From Acidovorax delafieldii 2AN (GTDB lineage Bacteria; Pseudomonadota; Gammaproteobacteria; Burkholderiales; Burkholderiaceae_C): DNA of 52,348 bases. Under the pieces are notes generated by a model that saw nothing but the letters and a program-made list of their open reading frames with translations, did not search any database and had not been told where the DNA came from. The stretch is from assembly GCF_000175235.1 (NCBI RefSeq), contig NZ_ACQT01000010.1:1-52348 (forward strand). The letters run 5' to 3'. The position numbers and the translations under genes were made by a program. Positions within the stretch are counted from its first letter, which is position 1; each line of letters starts with the position of its first letter. This document shows, piece after piece, positions 19,501 through 27,809 of this stretch.

Positions 19501-20088
19501 CAGGAAGTCCGTCGTTTCGTGCGGACCCAGATCGATGAATTGCTCGATAGTCGCGAACCGCAGATCCTCGCTGGCATCATTAGCGACTTTCGGGTGATCA
19601 ACGGCCAGCGCGGCAAGCTGGGTCTGTTCCGCCTGGATGACAAATCTGGCGTGATCGAGGCTTCGGCCGATGAGGCGCTGCTCAACACCTACCGTAATCA
19701 GCTCAAGGAAGATGAGTTCGTGGTCATGCTGGGACGGTTGCAACTCGACCATTTCAGCGGCGGGCTGCGCGTGAAAGTCCAGCAGGTGTGGGACATGGCT
19801 GGGGCCCGTGCCCGGTTTGGCAAATACCTGCATGTGGTGGTGGGTGACAAATCCCCCGATGTGAAGCGCTTGGTACAGGAGTTTCCCCCCCGGCGCGAAG
19901 AGGCTCCCGAGGGCGACTTCGTGCATGGCCTGCGGGTACGCATGGGGGTGCGCTGCGTCGAGCCGCGCGGTGCAGCGGTGGCCGAACTTCAACTCGGCGA
20001 TGCCAGCCGGTTCTATCCCACCGACGCGGCGCTGGCGGCGTGGAGTGCCGGCGTGGGCACGGGTACCGCGACGGTGATCTATGAGTAG
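16531..20088 (+). CDS. dnaE: DNA polymerase III alpha subunit
   Basis: About 1182-1185 residues; the catalytic subunit of the replicative polymerase. It begins with the PHP domain ([15 protein letters not shown], where E. coli DnaE also starts). The palm follows, with catalytic acidic residues in [12 protein letters not shown] and the segment [20 protein letters not shown]. Then come the fingers ([23 protein letters not shown]), a helix-hairpin-helix region ([16 protein letters not shown]) and an OB-fold near 1000-1080 ([26 protein letters not shown]). The length is normal for DnaE1. The start is ATG 16531 or 16540, and 16540 matches the family N-terminus best. A longer frame to 16492 is unlikely. 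It is divergent from bamD and followed by clpS. Confidence 0.97.
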   Translation: [1185 protein letters not shown]

Positions 20089-20177
20089 CCTGGTTGCGAA
20101 CAGGGGACGTTCACGCCGGTTGAAAAAACGGTGCGTGTCACCAGATGTTCCGGGCAGCGATACGCTCTGCGGATCGC

Positions 20178-20183
20178 TAGAAT
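20178..20183 (+). promoter_or_regulatory. -10-like TAGAAT immediately upstream of clpS
   Basis: TAGAAT ends 7 bases before the ATG at 20191. This is the same spacing as the TACAAT/ATG pair at dnaE. No Shine-Dalgarno sequence precedes 20191, which fits a leaderless clpS transcript. An alternative ATG at 20182 lies within the hexamer, which makes it less likely as the start if this is the promoter. Confidence 0.35.
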
Positions 20184-20190
20184 GAATTTC

Positions 20191-20550
20191 ATGGCAACAA
20201 AACCACCCTCGACCCCCACTGCACCGCCCTCTGTTCGGCCCGCGCAGGATGATGGCGGTTCTGTCGTGCTCGAGAGACGCGCCCAAAAGGTCCGGCCGCC
20301 CCAGATGTACCAGGTGGTCATGCTCAATGACGACTACACGCCCATGGAGTTCGTCATCGTGGTGCTGCAGGAGTTCTTCAACAAGGACCGGGAGACAGCG
20401 ACCCAGATCATGCTCAAGATTCACCTCGACGGCAAAGGCATCTGCGGGGTGTACTCCCGTGACGTGGCGGCCACCAAGGTGGATCAGGTGCTGGAGGCCG
20501 CTTTGAAGGCGGGCCACCCTCTGCAATGTGTGAGTGAACCTGTTGAATAA
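20191..20550 (+). CDS. clpS: ATP-dependent Clp protease adaptor ClpS
   Basis: A 119-residue adaptor that hands N-degron substrates to ClpAP. A disordered Pro/Ala-rich N-terminal tail (about 40 residues) leads to the ClpS core. The core contains [20 protein letters not shown], which holds the substrate-binding Asn-Asp and Met residues of the family, and later [30 protein letters not shown] 20191 gives [12 protein letters not shown] 20182 is also possible and would add three residues. It is followed 58 bases later by clpA, its partner, the normal arrangement in proteobacteria. Confidence 0.95.
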   Translation: MATKPPSTPTAPPSVRPAQDDGGSVVLERRAQKVRPPQMYQVVMLNDDYTPMEFVIVVLQEFFNKDRETATQIMLKIHLDGKGICGVYSRDVAATKVDQVLEAALKAGHPLQCVSEPVE

Positions 20551-20608
20551 CAGGTTTCTCGTCCCGATCTAAAGTTATCCCTTACCCCGCAAGCACAAAG
20601 GAGTTCAC

Positions 20609-22957
20609 ATGATTGCCCAGGAACTGGAAGTCAGCTTGCACATGGCCTTCGTCGAGGCCCGTCAGCAGCGCCACGAGTTCATCACCGTGGAGCATCTGTT
20701 GCTTGCATTGCTCGATAACCCCAGCGCAGCGGAAGTGCTGCGCGCATGTTCGGCGAATATCGATGATCTTCGCTCATCGCTGTCGAATTTTATCAAAGAC
20801 AATACGCCCCAGGTCGCAGGATCTGACGAGGTGGATACGCAACCCACGCTGGGTTTCCAGCGTGTGATCCAGCGCGCGATCATGCACGTGCAGTCCACGG
20901 GCAACGGCAAGAAAGAAGTCACCGGTGCGAACGTGCTCGTGGCCATCTTCGGCGAGAAGGATTCGCACGCCGTGTACTACCTGCACCAGCAGGGCGTGAC
21001 GCGCCTGGACGTGGTCAACTTCATTGCCCACGGTATCAAGAAAGGTGAACCGCCGGAGCCCGCCAAGGCCGAGGGCCAGGCGGAAGGCGAAGAGGGCGGC
21101 GGTGGCGAGCGCAGTGAAAAAGCATCCCCGCTGGAGCAGTTCACCCAGAACCTGAACCAGGCCGCCAAGGACGGCAAGATCGACCCCCTGATCGGCCGCA
21201 ATTACGAGGTCGAGCGCACGATCCAGATTCTGTGCCGCCGCCGCAAGAACAACCCGCTGCTGGTGGGCGAGGCCGGCGTGGGAAAGACCGCGATTGCCGA
21301 GGGGTTGGCCTGGCGCATTACGCAGAACGACGTGCCCGAGATTCTGGCCGAGGCCACGGTGTATTCGCTCGACATGGGTGCGTTGCTGGCGGGTACCAAA
21401 TACCGCGGTGATTTCGAGCAGCGCCTCAAAGGCGTGCTCAAGTCTCTCAAGGATAAGCCCAACGCCATCCTGTTCATCGACGAGATTCACACCCTGATCG
21501 GTGCGGGTGCTGCATCGGGTGGTACGTTGGACGCATCCAACCTGCTCAAGCCGGCGCTGTCCAGCGGCCAGCTCAAGTGCATCGGTGCGACCACGTTCAC
21601 CGAATACCGGGGCATCTTCGAAAAGGATGCGGCGCTGTCACGCCGTTTCCAGAAAGTGGATGTGGTCGAGCCGACCGTGGCCGAGACGGTGGACATCCTC
21701 AAGGGCCTGAAGTCGCGCTTTGAAGAGCACCACAGCGTCAAATACGCTGCGGCTGCCTTGCAGGCCGCCGCCGAGCTGAGCGCCAAGTACATCAACGACC
21801 GCCACCTGCCCGACAAAGCCATTGACGTGATCGATGAGGCTGGAGCTGCGCAGCGCATCTTGGTGCCGAGCAAGCGCAAGAAGACCATCGGCAAGGCCGA
21901 GATTGAAGAGATCGTGGCCAAGATTGCGCGCATTCCGCCTGCCAATGTGTCGAATGACGACCGGGGCAAGCTGCAAACACTGGAGCGCGACCTCAAGAGC
22001 GTGGTCTTCGGCCAGGACAAGGCCCTCGAGGTGTTGGCCAGCGCAGTCAAGATGGCACGTTCGGGACTGGGCAAGGGCGACAAGCCGATTGGCTCATTCC
22101 TGTTCAGCGGCCCTACCGGCGTCGGCAAGACCGAAGCGGCCAAGCAGTTGGCCTACATCATGGGCATTGAGCTGATCCGCTTCGACATGTCGGAGTACAT
22201 GGAGCGCCACGCAGTGAGCCGCCTGATTGGTGCGCCTCCGGGCTACGTCGGGTTTGACCAGGGTGGTCTGCTGACCGAAGCCATCACGAAGAAGCCGCAC
22301 GCGGTGCTGCTGCTCGACGAGATCGAGAAGGCGCACCCGGACATCTTCAACGTGCTGCTGCAGGTCATGGACCACGGCACGCTGACGGACAACAATGGCC
22401 GCAAGGCCGACTTCCGCAACGTGCTCATCATCATGACCACGAACGCCGGCGCCGAGACCATGAACAAGGCGACCATTGGCTTCACCAACCCGCGGCAGGC
22501 GGGCGACGAGATGGGCGACATCAAGCGCCTGTTCACACCCGAGTTCCGTAACCGGCTGGATGCCATCGTCAACTTCAAGGCACTCGACGAGCAGATCATC
22601 CTGCGCGTGGTGGACAAGTTCCTGCTGCAGCTCGAAACCCAACTGGCAGAGAAGAAGGTGGAGGTCACCTTCACCGACAACCTGCGCAAGCACCTTGCCA
22701 AGAAGGGTTTCGATCCGCTGATGGGTGCGCGCCCGATGCAGCGCCTGATCCAGGACACCATCCGTCGGGCTCTGGCGGACGAGCTGTTGTTCGGTCGTCT
22801 GACCGAAGGCGGGCGCCTGACGGTCGACATCGACGTCAAGACCGACGACAAGGGCGTGGAAACTTCGGAGGTTCTGCTGGACATTCAGCCGCTACCGAAA
22901 AAGGACCGTTCTGCGAAGTCCGAACCTGCAGAGCCCGAAGAAGCCACCGCAGACTGA
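20609..22957 (+). CDS. clpA: ATP-dependent Clp protease ATP-binding subunit ClpA
   Basis: A 782-residue AAA+ unfoldase that forms hexamers on ClpP. The N-domain (residues 1-140, two Clp_N repeats starting MIAQELEVSLHMAFVEARQQRHEFITVEHLLLAL) binds ClpS. A charged Gly/Glu-rich linker follows (about 150-170). D1 has Walker A GEAGVGKTAIAEG and Walker B ILFIDEIHTLIGAG. D2 has Walker A GPTGVGKTEAAKQ and Walker B LLLDEIEKAHPD. The C-terminal domain is Clp_D2-small. There is no long coiled-coil M-domain, which separates it from ClpB. An AAAGGAG ribosome-binding site precedes the ATG. A strong terminator follows. Confidence 0.98.
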   Translation: MIAQELEVSLHMAFVEARQQRHEFITVEHLLLALLDNPSAAEVLRACSANIDDLRSSLSNFIKDNTPQVAGSDEVDTQPTLGFQRVIQRAIMHVQSTGNGKKEVTGANVLVAIFGEKDSHAVYYLHQQGVTRLDVVNFIAHGIKKGEPPEPAKAEGQAEGEEGGGGERSEKASPLEQFTQNLNQAAKDGKIDPLIGRNYEVERTIQILCRRRKNNPLLVGEAGVGKTAIAEGLAWRITQNDVPEILAEATVYSLDMGALLAGTKYRGDFEQRLKGVLKSLKDKPNAILFIDEIHTLIGAGAASGGTLDASNLLKPALSSGQLKCIGATTFTEYRGIFEKDAALSRRFQKVDVVEPTVAETVDILKGLKSRFEEHHSVKYAAAALQAAAELSAKYINDRHLPDKAIDVIDEAGAAQRILVPSKRKKTIGKAEIEEIVAKIARIPPANVSNDDRGKLQTLERDLKSVVFGQDKALEVLASAVKMARSGLGKGDKPIGSFLFSGPTGVGKTEAAKQLAYIMGIELIRFDMSEYMERHAVSRLIGAPPGYVGFDQGGLLTEAITKKPHAVLLLDEIEKAHPDIFNVLLQVMDHGTLTDNNGRKADFRNVLIIMTTNAGAETMNKATIGFTNPRQAGDEMGDIKRLFTPEFRNRLDAIVNFKALDEQIILRVVDKFLLQLETQLAEKKVEVTFTDNLRKHLAKKGFDPLMGARPMQRLIQDTIRRALADELLFGRLTEGGRLTVDIDVKTDDKGVETSEVLLDIQPLPKKDRSAKSEPAEPEEATAD

Positions 22958-22980
22958 GCCCGTGCGCGCTCACCGGCAGA

Positions 22981-23012
22981 GGCCGGCAAGCCAAGTGCTT
23001 GCCGGCCTTTTT
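22981..23012 (+). terminator. Intrinsic terminator after clpA
   Basis: GGCCGGCAAG (22981-22990) and CTTGCCGGCC (22998-23007) form a perfect 10-bp stem with the 7-base loop CCAAGTG, followed by TTTTT. It lies 24 bases after the clpA stop and should end the clpS-clpA transcript. Confidence 0.9.
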
Positions 23013-23170
23013 GTTGGGCGTAGCGGCGCGCTTGCCAGGGAAGGCTTGCAGGCTCCTTGCAATGTGAATGTTGCACAGAAAAGCCCGCCCCGGCCATAGA
23101 CCGTAGACTTTTGCCGCTAAGATCAGCCCAGAGGGGAGCGCTGGTTCACCGCGGCGAAAAACCAAAACGG

Positions 23171-26062
23171 ATGCTGACATTGGCCGGAAAAGTCCACACA
23201 CAACATGTCGCCGGGATGCGACGTGCTTTGTCCGTTTTGGGGGGGCTGGCCTTGCTCCTGCTGGCGTCGTGGGCCTACTTTTCCAGCACACCCGCCGCCC
23301 CGGTGAAGGATTTCCTCACCGCCCACCAGATTCTCGAGAGCCTCTCGATCGCCGTGTCGGTGTTGGTGTTCGCCGTCGGTTGGCATGCCTGTCGCCTCAA
23401 TCCCCAGCGCAACGTATTGATCCTTGCCTGTGGATTCCTTGGTGTCGCACTGCTCGATTTCTCGCACATGCTGTCGTATGCGGGGATGCCCGACTACTTT
23501 ACGCCCAACTCGGTGTCCAAGGGCATCTGGTTCTGGTTGCCCGCGCGCTACGTCGCGGTGCTGACGCTGCTGCTGGCGGTGGTGTTGCCGTGGACTGTGC
23601 CCGACACCACCGAAATGGGGTTGGCGTTGCGTTTGCGGCCTGTGGCCTTCATGCTCTTGCTGGTCGGCGCCATCCATGCCGCGGTTCTGTATTATCCGTG
23701 GATTTTGCCGGAAACCTTTGTGCCCGCCACGGGCTTGACCGGATTCAAGGTTGGCGCCGAATACGGTTTGATCGTCCTGCACGTACTGGTTTTTGGCCTG
23801 CTTTTGCGACAGATGCGCCAGCCTACGACTTTCAACGCCCCGCCCTTGTTGGCGGCTGTTGGCACCATGGGGCTGGGAGAATTCTTCTTCACCCTGTACG
23901 TGGATGCGGCGGACCACTTCAATCTGCTCGGCCACATATACAAGCTGCTTGGCTACCTGTTTCTCTACCGTTCGATCATCCAGGGCACCATTGAGGCACC
24001 TTATCGGGCCCTGGCGCGGTCCGAAAAGAGCCTCAAGGCGGTGCTGGACGCTGTTCCCGACCTGATGTTCGAGATGACGCGCAGCGGGCGCTATCTGCGC
24101 GTGCACACCCGGGTGCCGGGGTTGACGGAGCGCGTGCCCGAGCAGATTGCGGGGCGAACCATTGACGAGGTATTGCCGCCCGATGCCGCCGGCGTGGTGC
24201 GCACGGCACTGACTCAGGCCGAGGCAACGGGCCACACGCAAGGGCAGCAATTCGCGCTCGAAATGACCGACGGCAGGCACTGGTTCGAGCTGTCGGTGGC
24301 GCGCATTCAGGACCCGGGTTTCGCCGACCCACGCTTCGTCGTGCTTTCGCGCGATGTGACGCAACGCATGCAGGACCTGGATGCTCTGCGCAAGCTGCGC
24401 CACGCGGTTGAGCAGACACCCCATTCCATCATCATCACCAACCTGCGCGGGCAGATCGAGTACGTGAATCCCTCTTTCACGACGGTGACCGGCTACGGCT
24501 CCGACGAAGTGATGGGGCGCAACCCGCGCATGCTGGGCGCAGGCAAGACTTCGGCAGAGGTCGTTGCGCAGATGTGGGAGCGCCTGTTGAGCGGGCTCGC
24601 CTGGAAGGGCGAACTGCTCAACCGGCACAAAACGGGCCGTGAGGTCTGGGAATATGTGTCGATTTCGCCCATGCGGGATGAGCAGGGCGCGATTACGCAC
24701 TACATCTCTGTGCAAGAAGACATTTCAGAGCGTAAGAGCAATGAGGAGCGCATTCGCCACCTGGCCAATTTCGATGCGCTCACCGGCCTGCCCAACCGTG
24801 CCATGTTCTCCGCGCGGTTCAGCCAGGCGCTGGGGCTTTCGCAGCGCAGCGAAGGCTCGCTGGCGCTCTTGTACCTCGATCTCGACCGGTTCAAGAACGT
24901 GAACGACTCGCTCGGGTATGCCGTGGGCGACGGCGTGCTGATCGATGTGGCCCATCGCCTCAAGGCCCTGCTGCGGGATGAAGACACGGTGTCGCGCTAC
25001 GGGGGCGATGAATTTCTGGTGGTGTTGCCGCTCACCACGGCGCAGGGCGCCGTCCATTTCGCCGAGCGGCTGCACGGTGAGCTGAGCAAGGCCTGCCAGG
25101 TGGAAAGCCACGCATTGCTGGTGACGTTCTCGGTGGGCATTGCGATGTACCCCGGCGATGGAAGCGACATGGAAGCCCTGACCCACCATGCCGAGGTGGC
25201 CATGTACAAGGCCAAGGAGATGGGGCGGGACCACTATTGTTTCTTCTCGGCGGACATGCAGGCGCAGTCTTCACGGTTGCTGCGCATCGAGAACGGCCTG
25301 CGCACAGCCATCGCCCAGGGCGAGATGTCGTTGCATTTCCAGCCGCAGTGGCGTGTGCACGACAGGCGCATGGTGGGGGTCGAGGCCCTGTTGCGCTGGA
25401 CCCATCCTGAGTTGGGAGTTGTGGGCCCGGCAGAGTTCATCCCCGTGGCGGAAAGCAGCGGGCAGATCATCGACATCGGCCTGTGGGTGCTTGATACGGC
25501 GCTGGCGTGCCTGCGTCGCTGGCGGGATGCGGGCCATACCGACCTGACGGTGGCCGTGAACTTGTCGCTTGCCCAGTTTCGCCACCCCGATCTGGTGGAG
25601 GTGGTGCAGAAGGCGCTTCAACGCGCAGGCGTTCCTGCCGAGGTGCTCGAGCTCGAACTGACCGAGAGCATTGCCATGCACGAACCGGAGAAAGCCATCG
25701 CCTGCGTGCGGGCCCTGGCCGACCTGGGCGTACAGCTTTCGTTGGACGATTTCGGCACGGGCTACTCGTCCTTCAGCTATCTGCAGCGGTTGCGTGTGCA
25801 CCGGCTCAAGATCGACCAGTCTTTCGTGCGCAATCTGGACACAGCGCGCGGCATGTCCATCGTGCGCGCCATCGTGGAAATGTCGCGCAGCCTGGGGCTG
25901 GCCACCATTGCGGAAGGCGTCGAGACGCCCCATCAGTTGGAGGCACTGGCGGGTTTGTCCTGTGACATGGTGCAGGGTTACCACCTGAGCCGACCCTTGC
26001 CCGTGCCCGCGCTCGAGGCGCTGCTCGAGCAGCGCGCGCTCGCATCCGACATTGCGGCCTGA
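23171..26062 (+). CDS. Membrane GGDEF/EAL c-di-GMP protein with MASE3 and PAS domains
   Basis: About 963 residues. The N-terminal part has about eight hydrophobic segments with the MASE3-like pattern (AHQILESLSIAVSVLVFAVG; ALLDFSHMLSYAGMP). Two PAS domains follow (about 290-420 and 420-535). The GGDEF domain keeps RYGGDEFLVVLPL and an upstream RDED inhibitory site five residues before the motif. The EAL domain keeps VGVEALLRWTHPELG, ELTESIAMHE and LDDFGTGYSSFSYL. Both catalytic signatures look intact, so it could make and break c-di-GMP in response to a membrane or PAS-sensed signal. ATG 23171 is chosen because the transmembrane region begins soon after it. It sits after the clpA terminator and is probably monocistronic. 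Confidence 0.9.
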   Translation: MLTLAGKVHTQHVAGMRRALSVLGGLALLLLASWAYFSSTPAAPVKDFLTAHQILESLSIAVSVLVFAVGWHACRLNPQRNVLILACGFLGVALLDFSHMLSYAGMPDYFTPNSVSKGIWFWLPARYVAVLTLLLAVVLPWTVPDTTEMGLALRLRPVAFMLLLVGAIHAAVLYYPWILPETFVPATGLTGFKVGAEYGLIVLHVLVFGLLLRQMRQPTTFNAPPLLAAVGTMGLGEFFFTLYVDAADHFNLLGHIYKLLGYLFLYRSIIQGTIEAPYRALARSEKSLKAVLDAVPDLMFEMTRSGRYLRVHTRVPGLTERVPEQIAGRTIDEVLPPDAAGVVRTALTQAEATGHTQGQQFALEMTDGRHWFELSVARIQDPGFADPRFVVLSRDVTQRMQDLDALRKLRHAVEQTPHSIIITNLRGQIEYVNPSFTTVTGYGSDEVMGRNPRMLGAGKTSAEVVAQMWERLLSGLAWKGELLNRHKTGREVWEYVSISPMRDEQGAITHYISVQEDISERKSNEERIRHLANFDALTGLPNRAMFSARFSQALGLSQRSEGSLALLYLDLDRFKNVNDSLGYAVGDGVLIDVAHRLKALLRDEDTVSRYGGDEFLVVLPLTTAQGAVHFAERLHGELSKACQVESHALLVTFSVGIAMYPGDGSDMEALTHHAEVAMYKAKEMGRDHYCFFSADMQAQSSRLLRIENGLRTAIAQGEMSLHFQPQWRVHDRRMVGVEALLRWTHPELGVVGPAEFIPVAESSGQIIDIGLWVLDTALACLRRWRDAGHTDLTVAVNLSLAQFRHPDLVEVVQKALQRAGVPAEVLELELTESIAMHEPEKAIACVRALADLGVQLSLDDFGTGYSSFSYLQRLRVHRLKIDQSFVRNLDTARGMSIVRAIVEMSRSLGLATIAEGVETPHQLEALAGLSCDMVQGYHLSRPLPVPALEALLEQRALASDIAA

Positions 26063-26074
26063 GCCGAAGCGGAT

Positions 26075-26094
26075 CTTTCGGCAACTGCCGAAAG
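26075..26094 (+). terminator. Hairpin after the GGDEF/EAL gene
   Basis: CTTTCGGC (26075-26082) and GCCGAAAG (26087-26094) form a perfect 8-bp stem with loop AACT, 12 bases after the stop codon. There is no T-run, so it may be a weak or Rho-assisted terminator, or simply protect the 3' end. It abuts repeat copy C. Confidence 0.45.
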
Positions 26095-26097
26095 TAT

Positions 26098-26156
26098 CAA
26101 ATTGATAGCGCTTTGCGCACGCCGGAAAAGCGCTGCAGCCCAAAAAGGCGCCAAAT
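26098..26156 (+). repeat. Dispersed intergenic repeat, copy C
   Basis: Plus-strand order of blocks: TCAAATTGATAGC, then TTTGCGCACG, then AAAAGCGCTGCAGCC, then AAAAAGGCGCCAAAT. This is the same block order as the other copies. It lies between the GGDEF/EAL gene and the exonuclease I gene, so it falls in the 5' region of the latter. Confidence 0.6.
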
Positions 26157-26221
26157 TCCGACGTTCGCCCCTCCGATCTTGTTACATTGCAGGTCGTCCC
26201 TTCGCAACCGTTGTCTCGCGC

Positions 26222-27667
26222 ATGTCTCCCCACACCTTTCTCTGGCACGACTACGAAACCTTCGGCGCCAATACTCGGCGCGACCGGCCCGCGCAATTTG
26301 CAGCCATTCGCACCGACGCCGAGCTGCGGGAAGTGGGCGAGCCCCTGATGCTGTATTGCCAGCCGGCGAACGATTACCTGCCGGACCCACAGTCGTGCCT
26401 CATTACCGGCATCACGCCCCAGCTCTGCCTTGAAAAAGGTGTGCCGGAGCATGAATTCGCCAATCGCATCGAGGCCGAGTTCGCGCAACCGGGCACCATC
26501 GGTGTGGGGTACAACACCATCCGCTTCGACGATGAGATCACGCGCTTCATGTTCTGGCGCAACCTCATCGATCCGTATGCACGCGAATGGCAGAACCAAT
26601 GCGGCCGCTGGGACTTGCTTGACGTGGTGCGCATGACCTATGCGCTGCGGCCCGACGGCATCCACTGGCCGCGCAAGGAAGACGGTTCCCCCAGCTTCAA
26701 GCTGGAGCACCTCTCGAAGGCCAACGGCCTTGCGCACGAGGCGGCCCACGATGCGCTGTCGGACGTGCGCGCCACCATCGCGTTGGCGCGGCTGATCCGC
26801 CAGCACAATCCCCGTCTGTTCGACTTTGCGTTGTCGCTTCACAAGAAGGATCGGGTGGCCGCCGAGCTGCGCCTGCCGGCCACGGCGCTGACGGCGCGGC
26901 CATTCCTGCACGTGTCGGGCATGTTTCCGGCCGAGCGTGGCTGCCTGGCGGTGATGTGGCCGCTGGCCAGCCACCCGACCAACAAGAATGAGGTCATTGC
27001 CTGGGACCTTGCCCACGATCCCCGTGAACTGGCCACGCTGGGCACCGACGAAATCCGCCTGCGCATGTTCTCCCGGGCAGCCGACTTGCCTGAAGGCATG
27101 ACCCGCCTGCCCGTCAAGACGATTCACCTCAACAAGTCGCCCATGGTGGTGGGCAATGTGAACACGCTCACGCCCGCGCTCGCCCAGCGGTGGGGCATTG
27201 ATCTTGTTCAGGCCGCGCAGCATGCCGAGGTTGCGCGCAGCCTGCCCGACATGAGCGGCATTTGGCCTGCCGTGTTCGCGCGCCCGGCCGAGCCCGCCGC
27301 CGATGTCGACCAGGACCTGTATGGGGGCTTCGTGGGCAACAGCGACCGGCGCCGCCTGAACGATTTGCGCGCGATGGACGGCCAGAAGCTTGCCGCCGCG
27401 CGCACGGGCTTTGACGATCCGCGCCTGGAAGAACTGGTGTGGCGCTACCGCGCCCGCAACTTTCCGACCACGCTCTCGCCCGAAGAGGGGGAGCGGTGGG
27501 AAGCCCATCGCGCCGCATGCCTGTTCGACGGGCAGGGTGGGGCGCGCACGGTGGACCGGTTGTTCACCGAGATCGACCAGATTTCCGAAACCGCCGACGA
27601 TGAACGCACCCAGGAGATCCTGGGCGCCTTGTACGATTACGCCGAGCACATCGCCCCGGAACGGTAG
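26222..27667 (+). CDS. sbcB: Exodeoxyribonuclease I
   Basis: A 481-residue 3'-5' single-strand DNA exonuclease of the DnaQ/DEDD superfamily, used in recombination and mismatch repair. The first exonuclease motif (Asp-x-Glu) is in LWHDYETFGANTRRDRPAQF. Later motifs lie in GYNTIRFDDEITRFMFWRN and HDALSDVRATIALARLI. The C-terminal SH3-like and helical domains follow, with the family segment YRARNFPTTLSPEEGERW. ATG 26222 is chosen because it gives the usual ExoI N-terminus; an in-frame ATG at 26102 would lie inside the repeat element. Sequence and length support ExoI rather than another DnaQ-like enzyme. Confidence 0.95.
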   Translation: MSPHTFLWHDYETFGANTRRDRPAQFAAIRTDAELREVGEPLMLYCQPANDYLPDPQSCLITGITPQLCLEKGVPEHEFANRIEAEFAQPGTIGVGYNTIRFDDEITRFMFWRNLIDPYAREWQNQCGRWDLLDVVRMTYALRPDGIHWPRKEDGSPSFKLEHLSKANGLAHEAAHDALSDVRATIALARLIRQHNPRLFDFALSLHKKDRVAAELRLPATALTARPFLHVSGMFPAERGCLAVMWPLASHPTNKNEVIAWDLAHDPRELATLGTDEIRLRMFSRAADLPEGMTRLPVKTIHLNKSPMVVGNVNTLTPALAQRWGIDLVQAAQHAEVARSLPDMSGIWPAVFARPAEPAADVDQDLYGGFVGNSDRRRLNDLRAMDGQKLAAARTGFDDPRLEELVWRYRARNFPTTLSPEEGERWEAHRAACLFDGQGGARTVDRLFTEIDQISETADDERTQEILGALYDYAEHIAPER

Positions 27668-27786
27668 CCCGTGCAGCGCCGCGCACCCTCCGCCCGAAGG
27701 GGTCGCAACCGGCCTGGCGGGGCCCACTCCACGGGGGCAGCGGTGCGCGGGCGTTGGTTCCGTAAGCCTAGAACCCATTGCATACA

Positions 27787-27798
27787 GATATAGATATC
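27787..27798. promoter_or_regulatory. Small palindrome upstream of the PLP enzyme gene
   Basis: GATATAGATATC (arms GATAT/ATATC) stands out as AT-rich sequence 11 bases before the ATG at 27810. It could be part of a promoter or an operator. Nothing identifies a regulator, and chance is a real possibility. Confidence 0.2.
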
Positions 27799-27809
27799 CG
27801 CAGATTTTT

